Below are positions 7,953 to 17,243 of a stretch of 64,000 nucleotides of DNA, piece by piece (position 1 is the first letter of the stretch; each line of letters begins with the position of its first letter). Below the pieces are notes generated by a model. That model was not told the origin of the DNA. It was given only the letters and a program-made list of their open reading frames with translations, and did not search any database. The translations under genes were made by a program, and so were the position numbers. The DNA is from Corynebacterium crudilactis (GTDB lineage Bacteria > Actinomycetota > Actinomycetes > Mycobacteriales > Mycobacteriaceae): contig NZ_CP015622.1 in the NCBI RefSeq assembly GCF_001643015.1, positions 323,358 to 387,357 on the forward strand. Reading direction: 5' to 3'.

Positions 7953-10352
7953 CGTTCCCAACAACGTCACCAGCGCCCCCAGCAACTTCATGGCACCAGC
8001 CTTATCCAGCGGATTATTTCCATTGCCACATTTGGGAGACTGCACACAGCTAGGACAACCCGATTCACAACCACAGCTGCGCACCACCTCAAATGTGGCC
8101 TCAATCCACTGCGCAAAACGTCTAAAACCAGAATCAGCAAAACCAGCCCCACCGTCCATGCCGTCATAGACAAAAACCGTAGGTAAACCCGTATCCGGAT
8201 GCAGCGCTGTGGAAACACCGCCAATATCCCAACGATCACATGTGGCAAGCAACGGCAACATACCAATTGCCGCATGTTCAGCAGCATGAAGAGCACCAGG
8301 AATAGCAGCCGGAGAAATCCCCATCGCATCAAGAGCAAGTGGATCAATCGTGTACGCAACCGCACGCGTATGCAGAACCTGAGGAGGTAGATACAACGGA
8401 GTCGCATCCAACGTGGTCCCATCCGGAAGCTTCGTGACATAGCCAGTCACACGATCCGTGACCTGAACATCCACATTGGCAACCCACAACCCACCCCCGG
8501 CATCAAAGACTTCCTCATCTGTAGGAGCCGCAGTGATACGAATATCAGTGTCACTGCGCGCATAGGTGGTGTACTCCGGCAACTCCGGACGTGCCAACAC
8601 CAAATGCTCCTCCAAATCCAGCTCATCAATCACAAAAGATTCACCCTGGTGGAGATATACCGCGCCGGGATGGGTTTGTGACATGGCTTTGGCGGAATCG
8701 ATGGTGCCTAAAAGACGGCCATCGCTGATATCCACGATCATGAATTCAGTGCCGGAACCACCACGCAGGCTGACTTGTTGGTGCGCGACATCAGGACTGA
8801 GTTCATCGGCGTTATCTGTTGCGGGTTTTTCCACCGCGAACCATCCGCGAGGGCGGTGGCGGAGGAGCCCTTCAGCTTCTAATTCTGCCACTACTTTTTC
8901 GGCACCAAAGGCTGCGATTTCAGGTTCTGTGAGGGGTTTTTCCACCGCAGCACAGTAAATATGGCCACGGATGACATGTGGGTTGGTGGGATCAAAGACC
9001 GCTGCTTCCACGGGTTTGTCTAAAAGCGCTTCAGGATGATGGACCAAATAGGTATCCATCGGTTCATCGCGGGCCACTAAGACGACAAGGGAACCTTGAC
9101 CACGTCGGCCGGCACGTCCAGCTTGCTGCCAAAAGGAGGCGACAGTTCCAGGGAAGCCGGCGGTGACAACAGCATCGAGTCCGCCCACATCAATGCCGAG
9201 TTCTAAAGCATTGGTGGAGGAGACACCGAGGAGGGAGCCGTCGTCAAGCATTCTTTCCAATTTGCGGCGGTCTTCTGCCAGGTATCCCGCCCGGTAGGAG
9301 GCGATGCGGCGGGCAAAATCCGGGCGCCCCAGGGTGCTGAGCTCTTCCTGCGCGCGCAGGGCCACGATTTCTGCTTGTCGACGAGACCGAACAAATGTAA
9401 GTGTGCGCGCTCCTTCGGCAATCAACGTGGCCATGATATTAGCCGCTTCGGTGCTGGCAGCACGTCGCACCGGAGCACCATTTTCGCCTTCGGCACCGTC
9501 GATGAAACCGGGTTCCCACAACATGATCGTGCGCTCACCAGTGGGAGCGGCATCTTCGGTGACTGCGATAACTGATGTGCCAAGCAACCTGGATGCATGA
9601 ATCTCGGGGTCTGAGCTGGTCGCAGAGGCGAGAATAACCGTTGGGTGGGACCCATAGAATGCAGCGATACGCAGCAAACGGCGCATCACCATGGATACAT
9701 TCGCCCCAAAAACACCGCGATACGCATGGCATTCATCAATCACAATGAACTTCAAATGGCGGAGTACACGTGCCCACCGTGGATGATTAGCCAGCATGGA
9801 CGCATGAATCATATCGGGATTGGTGAACACGAAACGGCTGAGCTCACGAATGCCGGATCGTGCCTCGCCCGGGGTATCGCCGTCATAGGGGGCAGGATTG
9901 ATGGGGTGAAAATCCGGGATATCTTGAAGCAGCGCGGAGATAGAGGTTAATTGATCTGAACCAAGTGCTTTGGTGGGAGTTATATACAATGCACAAGCCG
10001 TGGGATCGGTACCCAATGCTGACAAAATAGGCAGCTGATAGCCCAGAGATTTTCCTGAAGAAGTACCTGTGGCAACCACAACATGCTGGCCAGACCAGGC
10101 GAGGCTTGCAGTGCGTGCCTGATGGGCAAAGAGGTTTTCCACACCACGATCCTGCAACGCACAACGAAGTGTCGAGGGCACCCAGTCGGGCCAATTTTCG
10201 TAGGTCGCCTTCGACGCGGGGAGTGTTACCAGATGGGTGAGTGAGGATTCAGAATAACGCTTGGAAATGACCTCTGAGAGCTCTTCTCCGAAGAGATAAG
10301 AGACCTGCTTTATACCGTGATTCTTTTCCTGCTCAAAATCGGGGGTATTCAA
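7947..10352 (-). CDS. DEAD/DEAH-box helicase with DUF1998 Cys cluster (MrfA/YprA family)
   Basis: A superfamily 2 helicase of 801 residues. Walker A is ATGTSSGKS and the Walker B DECH box is VIDECHAYRG. Helicase C-terminal motifs include STNALELGIDVG and QQAGRAGRRG. The DUF1998 end carries a four-Cys cluster (CGCESGCPSC then KCGNG). It matches Rv3649, and B. subtilis MrfA, a relative, repairs mitomycin lesions with the MrfB nuclease. A TTG start at 10352 is chosen because AAAGGGG lies 7 nt upstream; a 41-codon extension has no ribosome site. It lacks an HD nuclease domain, so it is not a Cas3. Confidence 0.85.
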   Translation of the reverse strand: MNTPDFEQEKNHGIKQVSYLFGEELSEVISKRYSESSLTHLVTLPASKATYENWPDWVPSTLRCALQDRGVENLFAHQARTASLAWSGQHVVVATGTSSGKSLGYQLPILSALGTDPTACALYITPTKALGSDQLTSISALLQDIPDFHPINPAPYDGDTPGEARSGIRELSRFVFTNPDMIHASMLANHPRWARVLRHLKFIVIDECHAYRGVFGANVSMVMRRLLRIAAFYGSHPTVILASATSSDPEIHASRLLGTSVIAVTEDAAPTGERTIMLWEPGFIDGAEGENGAPVRRAASTEAANIMATLIAEGARTLTFVRSRRQAEIVALRAQEELSTLGRPDFARRIASYRAGYLAEDRRKLERMLDDGSLLGVSSTNALELGIDVGGLDAVVTAGFPGTVASFWQQAGRAGRRGQGSLVVLVARDEPMDTYLVHHPEALLDKPVEAAVFDPTNPHVIRGHIYCAAVEKPLTEPEIAAFGAEKVVAELEAEGLLRHRPRGWFAVEKPATDNADELSPDVAHQQVSLRGGSGTEFMIVDISDGRLLGTIDSAKAMSQTHPGAVYLHQGESFVIDELDLEEHLVLARPELPEYTTYARSDTDIRITAAPTDEEVFDAGGGLWVANVDVQVTDRVTGYVTKLPDGTTLDATPLYLPPQVLHTRAVAYTIDPLALDAMGISPAAIPGALHAAEHAAIGMLPLLATCDRWDIGGVSTALHPDTGLPTVFVYDGMDGGAGFADSGFRRFAQWIEATFEVVRSCGCESGCPSCVQSPKCGNGNNPLDKAGAMKLLGALVTLLGTS

Positions 10353-10627
10353 GGTTTTACCCCTTTCGTTAAACTGTTTAAACCGGATTGACCTGCCAAA
10401 ACTTAAAACAAATTCAATATAGACTATCGCTCGGGGTGTAAACATGACAGACTTGTTCCCAGGTCGCAGTTTCAATGCGCAGTGTTTAACGCTCGCAAGG
10501 ATAGACGTGAGCGTTCGATATTTATACCGTCAGCGTTCGTTTAAAAACGGCCAGATGCTGCACTTCTCGCATGGCAAGGGTGTCGCATCGAACCCGGTAG
10601 TAATTCCAATTAGTAAAGGTAAGACAT
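10353..10627. other. Divergent intergenic region, helicase / cspA
   Basis: 275 bp of moderately AT-rich sequence separate the helicase start from cspA and must contain both promoters. TCGTTAAACTGTTTAAACC near 10367 is a partial dyad that could bind a regulator. The cspA leader is probably long, as is common for cold-shock genes, but I cannot fix a promoter. Confidence 0.3.
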
Positions 10628-10831
10628 ATGGCACAGGGCACTGTTAAGTGGTTCAACCCAGAGAAGGGCTTTGGCTTCATCGCTCCTTCCGACGGATCCG
10701 CTGACGTTTTCGTCCACTACTCCGAAATTGAGGGCAACGGCTTCCGTACCCTCGAGGAGAACCAGCTCGTCGAATTCGAAATCGGCGAAGGCGCAAAGGG
10801 TCTCCAGGCTCAGGCTGTTCGTGCAGTCTAA
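10628..10831 (+). CDS. cspA: Cold-shock protein CspA
   Basis: 67 residues, the standard CSP length. [15 protein letters not shown] (RNP1) and DVFVHYSEI (RNP2) are both intact, as expected for a nucleic-acid-binding OB fold. AAAGG precedes ATG by about 7 nt. It corresponds to Rv3648c in the syntenic block. It acts as an RNA chaperone in the cytoplasm. Confidence 0.95.
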   Translation: MAQGTVKWFNPEKGFGFIAPSDGSADVFVHYSEIEGNGFRTLEENQLVEFEIGEGAKGLQAQAVRAV

Positions 10832-10847
10832 TCCCAACTGATGTGAA

Positions 10848-10877
10848 AACCGGTAGCTTATGTTGCCGGTTTTTTTA
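10848..10877 (+). terminator. Rho-independent terminator of cspA
   Basis: AACCGG pairs with CCGGTT around a 12-nt loop and is followed by seven T, 16 nt after the cspA stop codon. Confidence 0.8.
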
Positions 10878-11625
10878 ATACCCAAAATGGCTGTAGAAGA
10901 TGATGGGCCGCAGGCTGCTTTGGGCGTTTTTTTGAGTGGGTTGTCTCATCGATGTGAGGGGTCAGATTCTGAAAACCGGACACAGCGACCAAAAGGAACC
11001 CAGCATCTGACTTCTTGGTCGCCCTGTCTGGTGCCGAGTTGTGGATACCAGACAGGGCGACCAAAACTTGGCCCGGAATCCCCATTTTTGGTCGCTGTGT
11101 CCGGTTTAGCCAAAAAGCACTTTTGCAGCCTAAGAAAAGTGTCCCTCCAGAATCGATTTTAAGCGCCTCCCGCGATCCTTTTGGTGCGGCTGCCCATTCT
11201 TGAAAATTGACCCCTTAAATCGGCGCGTGCCAACACGCAGGTGACATGCATGAGAAAGCCTAACTGCGGGGGTAGCAAGCCTCTGAATTACTAGGATCGC
11301 GGGAAAAACTCTAGAACTGTAGGAAAATCGCAGGAATTTGCCTAGGGTGTGCAGGAGACCCTATTAATACTGTGTACCGTGTTAGGGAAACACGACGTAT
11401 AAAAGTGTCGGGGTCCAACAATTTAAAGTGGTGTGCTTCCCCCATGAAGGGCACCGGATTCAGTGAAAGCTACACACTTGTGGTTATGCTTTCCAAGAGT
11501 GAACGTTTACGTGTTCGATAAATTTGGGCACAGTAGGTAGAACACACGCAATAGTAAACAGTGTCTTTCTGGGTGTTGTACAAGACTCAGCGAGGCAAGG
11601 CAGTTAACGAGAGGGATGCATTCCC
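10878..11625. other. Long intergenic region upstream of topA
   Basis: Besides the palindromic repeat at 10973-11107, I see no gene in these ~750 bases. The short ORFs across the repeat are translations of its arms. A possible topA promoter is TTGCCT at 11338-11343 with TATTAA at 11362-11367 (18 nt apart), leaving a ~250-nt leader. That leader might hold further regulation, but I find no recognisable riboswitch. Confidence 0.4.
10973..11107. repeat. Nested palindromic intergenic element, family 1, copy B (best preserved)
   Basis: A perfect 22-bp inverted repeat forms the ends: 10973-10994, starting AAACCGGACACAGCGACC, and 11086-11107. Inside is a second perfect 18-bp inverted repeat (TTGGTCGCCCTGTCTGGT at 11015-11032, complement at 11047-11064). 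The inner loop is 14 nt. The whole could fold into a cruciform or a long RNA hairpin. Copies A (346-475) and C (15448-15577) share the half-sites. Confidence 0.88.
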
Positions 11626-14600
11626 GTGGCAGACACCGCAGGTAAAGCAAATGCAGTGGGCGAAAAAGGATCGAATAAGAAGTACTTGGTGATCGTCGAG
11701 TCGGCGACCAAGGCTAAAAAGATCCAGCCCTACCTAGGCAACGACTACATCGTCGAAGCCTCGGTTGGTCATATCCGCGATCTGCCGCGCGGTGCTGCTG
11801 ATATTCCTGCGAAGTACAAAAAAGAGCCATGGGCGCGCTTGGGTGTGGATACCGATCATGGTTTCGCGCCGCTGTATGTGGTCAGCCCTGACAAGAAGAA
11901 AAAAGTCGCGGATCTGAAAACCAAGCTCAAGCTGGTTGATGAACTTCTTCTGGCAACAGACCCCGACCGTGAGGGTGAAGCTATTGCCTGGCACCTCCTT
12001 GAGGTGTTGAAGCCAACTGTTCCTGTGCGCCGCATGGTGTTCAACGAGATCACAAAGCCAGCAATTTTGGCGGCTGCGGAAAATACTCGTGAACTAGATG
12101 AGAATCTGGTGGATGCGCAGGAAACCCGCCGTATTCTGGACCGTCTTTACGGTTATGAAGTTTCTCCAGTGCTGTGGAAGAAAGTTATGCCACGGTTGTC
12201 TGCTGGTCGCGTGCAGTCGGTAGCAACACGTGTGATTGTGGAACGTGAACGCGAGCGCATGGCGTTTGTGTCTGCAGATTATTGGGATCTCTCTGCAGAA
12301 TTCAGTACCGGTGCAAACACTGCGTCGGATAAGGATAATCCTTCTGCTTTCACTGCGCGTTTGTCCACGATTGATGGGCAGCGTGTTGCTCAGGGACGCG
12401 ATTTTAATGATCGGGGAGTGCTGACCTCGGAAGCAGTTGTCGTCGATAAGCAGCGCGCTGAGGCCTTGGCTCAGGCTCTGGACGGACAGGAAATGGCCGT
12501 GTCCGGGGTGGAAGAGAAGCCTTATACCCGTCGCCCTTATGCACCATTTATGACTTCTACGCTGCAGCAGGAAGCCGGCCGCAAGCTGCACTTTACCTCT
12601 GAGCGCACGATGCGTATTGCGCAGCGCTTGTATGAAAACGGCCATATTACCTATATGCGTACCGACTCCACGTCCTTGTCCGCGCAGGGGTTGAAGGCTG
12701 CTCGCGATCAGGCGCTGGAGCTTTATGGCCCGGAGTACGTTGCGCCGAGTCCGCGTACTTATGACCGCAAGGTAAAAAACTCCCAGGAAGCGCACGAAGC
12801 GATTCGCCCAGCTGGCGAAGCTTTTGCCACCCCAGGTCAGCTGCACAGCCAGCTGGATGCAGAAGAATTTAAGCTTTATGAACTGATTTGGCAGCGCACC
12901 GTGGCCTCCCAGATGTCCGATGCCAAGGGCACGTCTATGAAGGTCACCATCAGTGGCACCGCAACAAGCGGTGAAAAGACGGAGTTCAACGCAACTGGTC
13001 GTACCCTCACTTTCCCGGGCTTCCTGCGCGCATATGTGGAAACCACCCGCACCGCCGATGGCCGCGATGTTGCAGACAACGCCGAAAAGCGCCTGCCCCT
13101 GCTGTCTGAGGGCGATCTGCTCAAGGTTCTTGGTCTCGAAGCCGATGGACACAGCACCAACCCACCTGCGCGTTTCACTGAAGCATCGCTGGTGAAGAAG
13201 ATGGAAGATCTCGGCATCGGTCGACCTTCCACCTACGCCTCGATTATTAAGACGATCCAGGACCGCGGTTACGTCTACTCCCGCGGCAACGCGCTGGTCC
13301 CATCCTGGGTGGCATTTGCCGTGGTTGGGCTGCTGGAAGCCAACTTCACCTCCCTGGTGGATTATGATTTCACCTCCTCCATGGAAGACGAGCTGGACAA
13401 TATCGCCGCCGGCCGCGAGGGCCGTACCGAATGGCTTAACGGTTTCTACTTCGGCGATGCCGACGCGGATGATTCCATGGCGGAATCAGTTGCGCGACAG
13501 GGGGGCCTCAAGGCGCTTGTCGACGCCAACCTGGAGCATATCGACGCCCGCTCGGTGAACTCACTGAGGCTTTTCGACGACTCCGAAGGCCGTGCCGTCA
13601 ACGTTCGTGTTGGACGTTATGGTCCATATATCGAACGCATCGTAGGCACCACTGAGGAAGGCGACCCAGAATTCCAGCGCGCCAACCTGCCAGAAGAAAC
13701 CACACCTGATGAGCTGACTCTTGAAGTGGCAGAAAAGCTCTTCGCAACCCCTCAGGGCGGACGTGAACTAGGCACCAACCCGAACAACGGACGCACCGTG
13801 GTGGCTAAGGAAGGGCGTTTCGGTCCTTATGTGATTGAGCAAGTCACCGAATCTGAACGCGAAGGTGCAGAAGCCCAAGCCGAAGAAGTCGTTATTGCTG
13901 AACGCAAGGCTGAAGATGAACAGCGCGCCACCGATGGTATGCGTCCAAAGAATTGGGAAACCAAAACGGCCGCAAACCAAAAAGAAAAGCGCATCAACCA
14001 GTTGGTAGAGGAAAACCTCAAGCCAGCAACTGCGTCCCTATTCACCGGGATGGAACCAGCAACTGTCACGCTTGAAGAGGCACTCAAGCTGCTGTCCCTG
14101 CCACGCGAAGTGGGCGTTGATCCTGCCGATAACGAAGTCATCACTGCCCAAAACGGTCGCTATGGCCCATACCTGAAAAAGGGTAGCGATTCTCGCTCGC
14201 TATCCAGCGAAGCACAGATCTTCACCATCACTCTGGATGAAGCTCGCCGCATCTACGCTGAACCAAAGCGCCGTGGACGTGCAGCAGCACAGCCACCATT
14301 GAAGGTACTGGGCGATAACGATGTCTCCGGCAAGCCAATGACCGTCAAGGATGGTCGTTTCGGCCCTTATGTCACCGACGGCACCACCAATGCTTCGCTG
14401 CGCAAGGGCGATGTTCCAGAATCCTTGACCGATGCGCGAGCCAATGAGCTTTTATCTGAACGCCGCGCCAAGGAAGCTGCCGATGGCGGTGCTCCAGCGA
14501 AGAAGACCGTAAAGAAGGCTGCTAAAAAGACGGCTGCGAAGAAGACGGTAAAGAAGGCGCCAGCAAAGAAAACCGCTGCGAAGAAGACGGTAAAGAAGGC

Positions 14601-14697
14601 GCCAGCAAAGAAAACCGCTGCGAAGAAGACGGTAAAGAAGGCGCCGCCAAAAACCACTAAGAACGTGGTGAAGGCCGGCACCAGGAAGAAGTCTTAA
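11626..14697 (+). CDS. topA: DNA topoisomerase I
   Basis: A type IA topoisomerase of 1023 residues that relaxes negative supercoils. The Toprim domain starts LVIVESATKAKKI, with DPDREGEAIAWHL acidic residues for Mg2+. The active-site Tyr lies in HITYMRTDSTS near residue 343. The middle contains several C-terminal repeat domains with GRYGPY/GRFGPY motifs, the zinc-free type of Actinobacteria. The last ~60 residues are a Lys/Ala-rich tail (KKTAAKKTVKKAP), which in mycobacterial TopA binds DNA and supports processivity. GTG start at 11626 with GAGAGGG upstream. It corresponds to Rv3646c. Confidence 0.97.
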   Translation: MADTAGKANAVGEKGSNKKYLVIVESATKAKKIQPYLGNDYIVEASVGHIRDLPRGAADIPAKYKKEPWARLGVDTDHGFAPLYVVSPDKKKKVADLKTKLKLVDELLLATDPDREGEAIAWHLLEVLKPTVPVRRMVFNEITKPAILAAAENTRELDENLVDAQETRRILDRLYGYEVSPVLWKKVMPRLSAGRVQSVATRVIVERERERMAFVSADYWDLSAEFSTGANTASDKDNPSAFTARLSTIDGQRVAQGRDFNDRGVLTSEAVVVDKQRAEALAQALDGQEMAVSGVEEKPYTRRPYAPFMTSTLQQEAGRKLHFTSERTMRIAQRLYENGHITYMRTDSTSLSAQGLKAARDQALELYGPEYVAPSPRTYDRKVKNSQEAHEAIRPAGEAFATPGQLHSQLDAEEFKLYELIWQRTVASQMSDAKGTSMKVTISGTATSGEKTEFNATGRTLTFPGFLRAYVETTRTADGRDVADNAEKRLPLLSEGDLLKVLGLEADGHSTNPPARFTEASLVKKMEDLGIGRPSTYASIIKTIQDRGYVYSRGNALVPSWVAFAVVGLLEANFTSLVDYDFTSSMEDELDNIAAGREGRTEWLNGFYFGDADADDSMAESVARQGGLKALVDANLEHIDARSVNSLRLFDDSEGRAVNVRVGRYGPYIERIVGTTEEGDPEFQRANLPEETTPDELTLEVAEKLFATPQGGRELGTNPNNGRTVVAKEGRFGPYVIEQVTESEREGAEAQAEEVVIAERKAEDEQRATDGMRPKNWETKTAANQKEKRINQLVEENLKPATASLFTGMEPATVTLEEALKLLSLPREVGVDPADNEVITAQNGRYGPYLKKGSDSRSLSSEAQIFTITLDEARRIYAEPKRRGRAAAQPPLKVLGDNDVSGKPMTVKDGRFGPYVTDGTTNASLRKGDVPESLTDARANELLSERRAKEAADGGAPAKKTVKKAAKKTAAKKTVKKAPAKKTAAKKTVKKAPAKKTAAKKTVKKAPPKTTKNVVKAGTRKKS
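14533..14647 (+). repeat. Perfect 42-bp in-frame tandem repeat in the topA tail
   Basis: A 42-bp unit (14 codons, beginning AAKKTVKKAPAKKT) occurs at 14533-14574, 14575-14616 and partially from 14617. The DNA is identical between units, including synonymous positions, so the duplication is recent and likely varies in copy number between strains by slippage. Confidence 0.9.
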
Positions 14698-14700
14698 ACA

Positions 14701-15414
14701 ATGTTGAACGGGTTCGTGACCAAGACACGCCAGGGCGCAACTGCCTTGGTGAAAGCCGTAGCCAAGTCTGCCTCTGAACCCGAGCGAGCTGCTTTTGTAG
14801 CAGCTGCCAGCATCAACATTGGCGCAAGCCTACTCGGAGTTGCGCGAGCGAAGAAGCTAAGCAAACCAGTACTCATGCCACTTTTAGCAGGCAGAGTACT
14901 GCGTTCTTCCCACACACCAGGTGAAAAAGCCCTCGGCATCGCTGGACTTGGCGGCGGCTGGGCAGGAGATCTGGTGTTGATGAAACCCAACTCTTTGCCC
15001 CAAGGTGCTGCCGGTTTCGCCATCAATCACGCTGCATACATCACGTTATTGCTGGCTAAAGGTGCACGACCAAGCACGCTGCGCACCACCATTCGAGCTG
15101 TCCCTCTAGCTGCCGCAGCCGGATTCGCCGCACTTCGCGAACCCAAACTAGTACCCATGGTGCTGAGCTATGGTGGCCTGCTTGCCACGACATCATTGCT
15201 TGCGGATGATCCCCACCTGCACGATTCTTCAGTCCCAGCAAGCTTTGGTCTTGGACACGGAGGAAACTTGTTCCTGATCTCTGACGCAGTCCTATTTGCC
15301 CGTGAAATGTTCCTTTCAGAGGGCACGCCTGCTGCACAATGCGCCGATGGCATGGTCATGGGAACTTATACGATTGCGCAGCTGCTTTTAGTAGACGGAT
15401 TGTTTAGCAAGTAG
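14701..15414 (+). CDS. YhhN/lysoplasmalogenase-family membrane protein
   Basis: 237 residues with about seven to eight hydrophobic helices. KPVLMPLLA near residue 56 and the acidic residue in a C-terminal LISDAVLFAREM segment are the family landmarks of YhhN (TMEM86) proteins. Eukaryotic TMEM86 hydrolyses lysoplasmalogen; bacterial activity is largely unproven. The start is 3 nt after the topA stop with no clear ribosome site, so it is probably read through from topA. Confidence 0.68.
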   Translation: MLNGFVTKTRQGATALVKAVAKSASEPERAAFVAAASINIGASLLGVARAKKLSKPVLMPLLAGRVLRSSHTPGEKALGIAGLGGGWAGDLVLMKPNSLPQGAAGFAINHAAYITLLLAKGARPSTLRTTIRAVPLAAAAGFAALREPKLVPMVLSYGGLLATTSLLADDPHLHDSSVPASFGLGHGGNLFLISDAVLFAREMFLSEGTPAAQCADGMVMGTYTIAQLLLVDGLFSK

Positions 15415-15447
15415 AGCTTTTCTTTTAGGCCAAACAGGGTGGCTAAA

Positions 15448-15577
15448 CAGCCCAGGCGACCAAAACTTAGTCAGAATTTTGATCTTTGGTCACCCAGTCT
15501 GGTTTCAGAGAGTCGAACCAACCCAGGTGACCAAGAAGTCAGATGTCGGGTTCCTTTTGGTCTCTGTGTCCGGTTTG
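15448..15577. repeat. Palindromic intergenic element, family 1, copy C (inverted relative to B)
   Basis: It contains four half-sites: CCCAGGCGACCAAAACTTAG, TTTGGTCACCCAGTCTGG, AACCCAGGTGACCAAGAAG and TTTTGGTCTCTGTGTCCGG. The right half reads, as its reverse complement, almost base for base like the left half of copy B, including the GGAACCC and CATCTGACTTCTTGGTC spacer segments. It is more diverged than copy B. Confidence 0.75.
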
Positions 15578-15602
15578 TAGAATTCACCTAGTCTGTTGCA
15601 TT

Positions 15603-15640
15603 AAAAAATCCCCTCGCCGAACACAGCGAGGGGATTTTTA
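15603..15640. terminator. Bidirectional terminator between lysoplasmalogenase and cyaB
   Basis: AAAAAATCCCCTCGC pairs with GCGAGGGGATTTTT around a short loop. The A-rich left and T-rich right flanks serve the two converging genes. Confidence 0.85.
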
Positions 15641-15653
15641 TAACACCAAAAAG

Positions 15654-17180
15654 CTAAGAACGGTCCGCCAAAGTAGGGCGGATTGGGCGCGCGATCTGAG
15701 TCATTTGACCGCGTCCGCGTAGCTCTACGGATTTCATGAGAGTCCAGCGAGCTTGTTCTGCTTCATTGGCTTCACGCAGGGTGGCTGCATTGGTGACGGT
15801 GCGGCCAGGAGTGGTTTTGGCGATTTCAGTTAGTCGGGCTGCCTGGTTTACTGCATCGCCAATAACGGTATATTCAAATCGAGCATGCCCGCCGATGTGT
15901 CCTGCCACGACATGGCCAGTGGCGACACCGATTCCTGCTTTAAGTTGAAGATCTTTCAGTTCTGAGCGCAGTTCACGAGCAGCTGCCAGGGCATGTCCGG
16001 TGGCATCGGAAAGAGGTAGGGGAGCGCCGAAGATTGCTAATGCAGCATCGCCCTGGAATTTATTGATAACGCCCTTGTTGCGGTGTACAACTTCTACAAC
16101 GTGTTCAAAGAACTCATTGAGTGCTTCCACGACTTCTTCTGGGGTGTGGTTGACCGCAAAAGTGGTGGAACCAATGACGTCGACGAAAAGGACAGCTACC
16201 TTGCGGTCTTCGCCGCCCAAAGTTGGACGTTCTTCTAGAGCACGGCGTGCCACTTCTGTGCCCACATAGCGGCCGAAGAGGTCACGCACACGTTGGCGTT
16301 CACGCAGACCACGCATCATTTCATTGAAACCAGCTTGGAGAACGCCGATTTCGGAGCCGTCATAAATATCGACCTGGACATCGTGTTCGCCGCGGCGCAC
16401 GCTGTTGATGGCTTCTTGGAGTTCACGGATGGGATCCACCACAGAAGACACCACGAGCCTGTTTCCTAGGTATCCGGTGAGCAGCGAAGCAATGGCCAGT
16501 GCTGCGATTGCGGGCAAAATCTTCGAGGCGTCTCCGCCGAATACGCCTTGAGTATGGCCGAAAATGAGCAGCAAAATTCCGAATACTGGAATGCCTAGAG
16601 TTAGCAGCCATGTCACGCGCAGACGTTGGCTTACTGGTGGTTCTAGGGTGGAATCTTCAAAACGGCGAGCCAGTGCAGAAGCCGCGACGGGACGCACAAG
16701 ACGTTCTGCTTCCAAGTATGTGAGCAGCACGACGATAGCGCAGGCCATCAGCGTGGACGCAGCGATCACCAACGCCAGGCTTGTCGATACACTTGCTGCG
16801 ATTCCTGTGGCGATCGCAATACCAATGAGCCATACCACCGCGCACAGAATCGCCTGGTAGATGGGGATGCGCATGACCAAATTGCGCACCATATTCCGGT
16901 CATGGTCTTCTGGATGTCGTTGCCAATCAAGTACCGGGCGGAACATCAAAAATGTCACCACTATGCCAGCCACGATGGCAAAGGCAAGGTAGGCGAAACC
17001 TACCGCAGGTAGATAGGAGATCTCGGCATTGAAATTGGATGCATCTGGCTGCGGAATGAGGAAGCGCACAAACAGCATAATTGCCAGTGCGCCAAAGACA
17101 TTCGTGCCAAGTACCGTCGCAGCATACAGTGGCCACGAGGTACCCCACAGCCATTTCAGTGCTTTCAGCAATCGACTCAT
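15654..17180 (-). CDS. cyaB: Membrane-bound class III adenylate cyclase with HAMP domain
   Basis: 508 residues. Six predicted membrane helices fill roughly residues 12-260. A HAMP linker (LVVSSVVDPIRELQEAINSVRRGEH) follows, then a class III cyclase catalytic domain from about 310, with VAVLFVDVIGSTTF (metal-binding Asp), FQGDAALAIFG (second Asp region) and VIGDAVNQAARL. It converts ATP to cAMP in the cytoplasm. It matches Rv3645 by layout and position and is the membrane cyclase known as cyaB in C. glutamicum. In that species cAMP acts through the regulator GlxR, which is not in this window. Confidence 0.92.
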   Translation of the reverse strand: MSRLLKALKWLWGTSWPLYAATVLGTNVFGALAIMLFVRFLIPQPDASNFNAEISYLPAVGFAYLAFAIVAGIVVTFLMFRPVLDWQRHPEDHDRNMVRNLVMRIPIYQAILCAVVWLIGIAIATGIAASVSTSLALVIAASTLMACAIVVLLTYLEAERLVRPVAASALARRFEDSTLEPPVSQRLRVTWLLTLGIPVFGILLLIFGHTQGVFGGDASKILPAIAALAIASLLTGYLGNRLVVSSVVDPIRELQEAINSVRRGEHDVQVDIYDGSEIGVLQAGFNEMMRGLRERQRVRDLFGRYVGTEVARRALEERPTLGGEDRKVAVLFVDVIGSTTFAVNHTPEEVVEALNEFFEHVVEVVHRNKGVINKFQGDAALAIFGAPLPLSDATGHALAAARELRSELKDLQLKAGIGVATGHVVAGHIGGHARFEYTVIGDAVNQAARLTEIAKTTPGRTVTNAATLREANEAEQARWTLMKSVELRGRGQMTQIARPIRPTLADRS

Positions 17181-17243
17181 GCCAATACTCTAACGTGCCA
17201 GTGCGACATCGCGAGGAAGTAGCAAGGAAGTAGTGTAGAGATC

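Noticed and set aside
7947..10352. Possible Cas3 helicase for the CRISPR arrays
   Set aside because: DUF1998 Cys cluster and synteny identify an MrfA-type helicase; no HD nuclease domain, and the gene lies 29 kb away from the nearest array.
12094..13152. 352-codon minus-strand ORF inside topA
   Set aside because: Antisense shadow of a highly conserved gene; no ribosome site or family resemblance.
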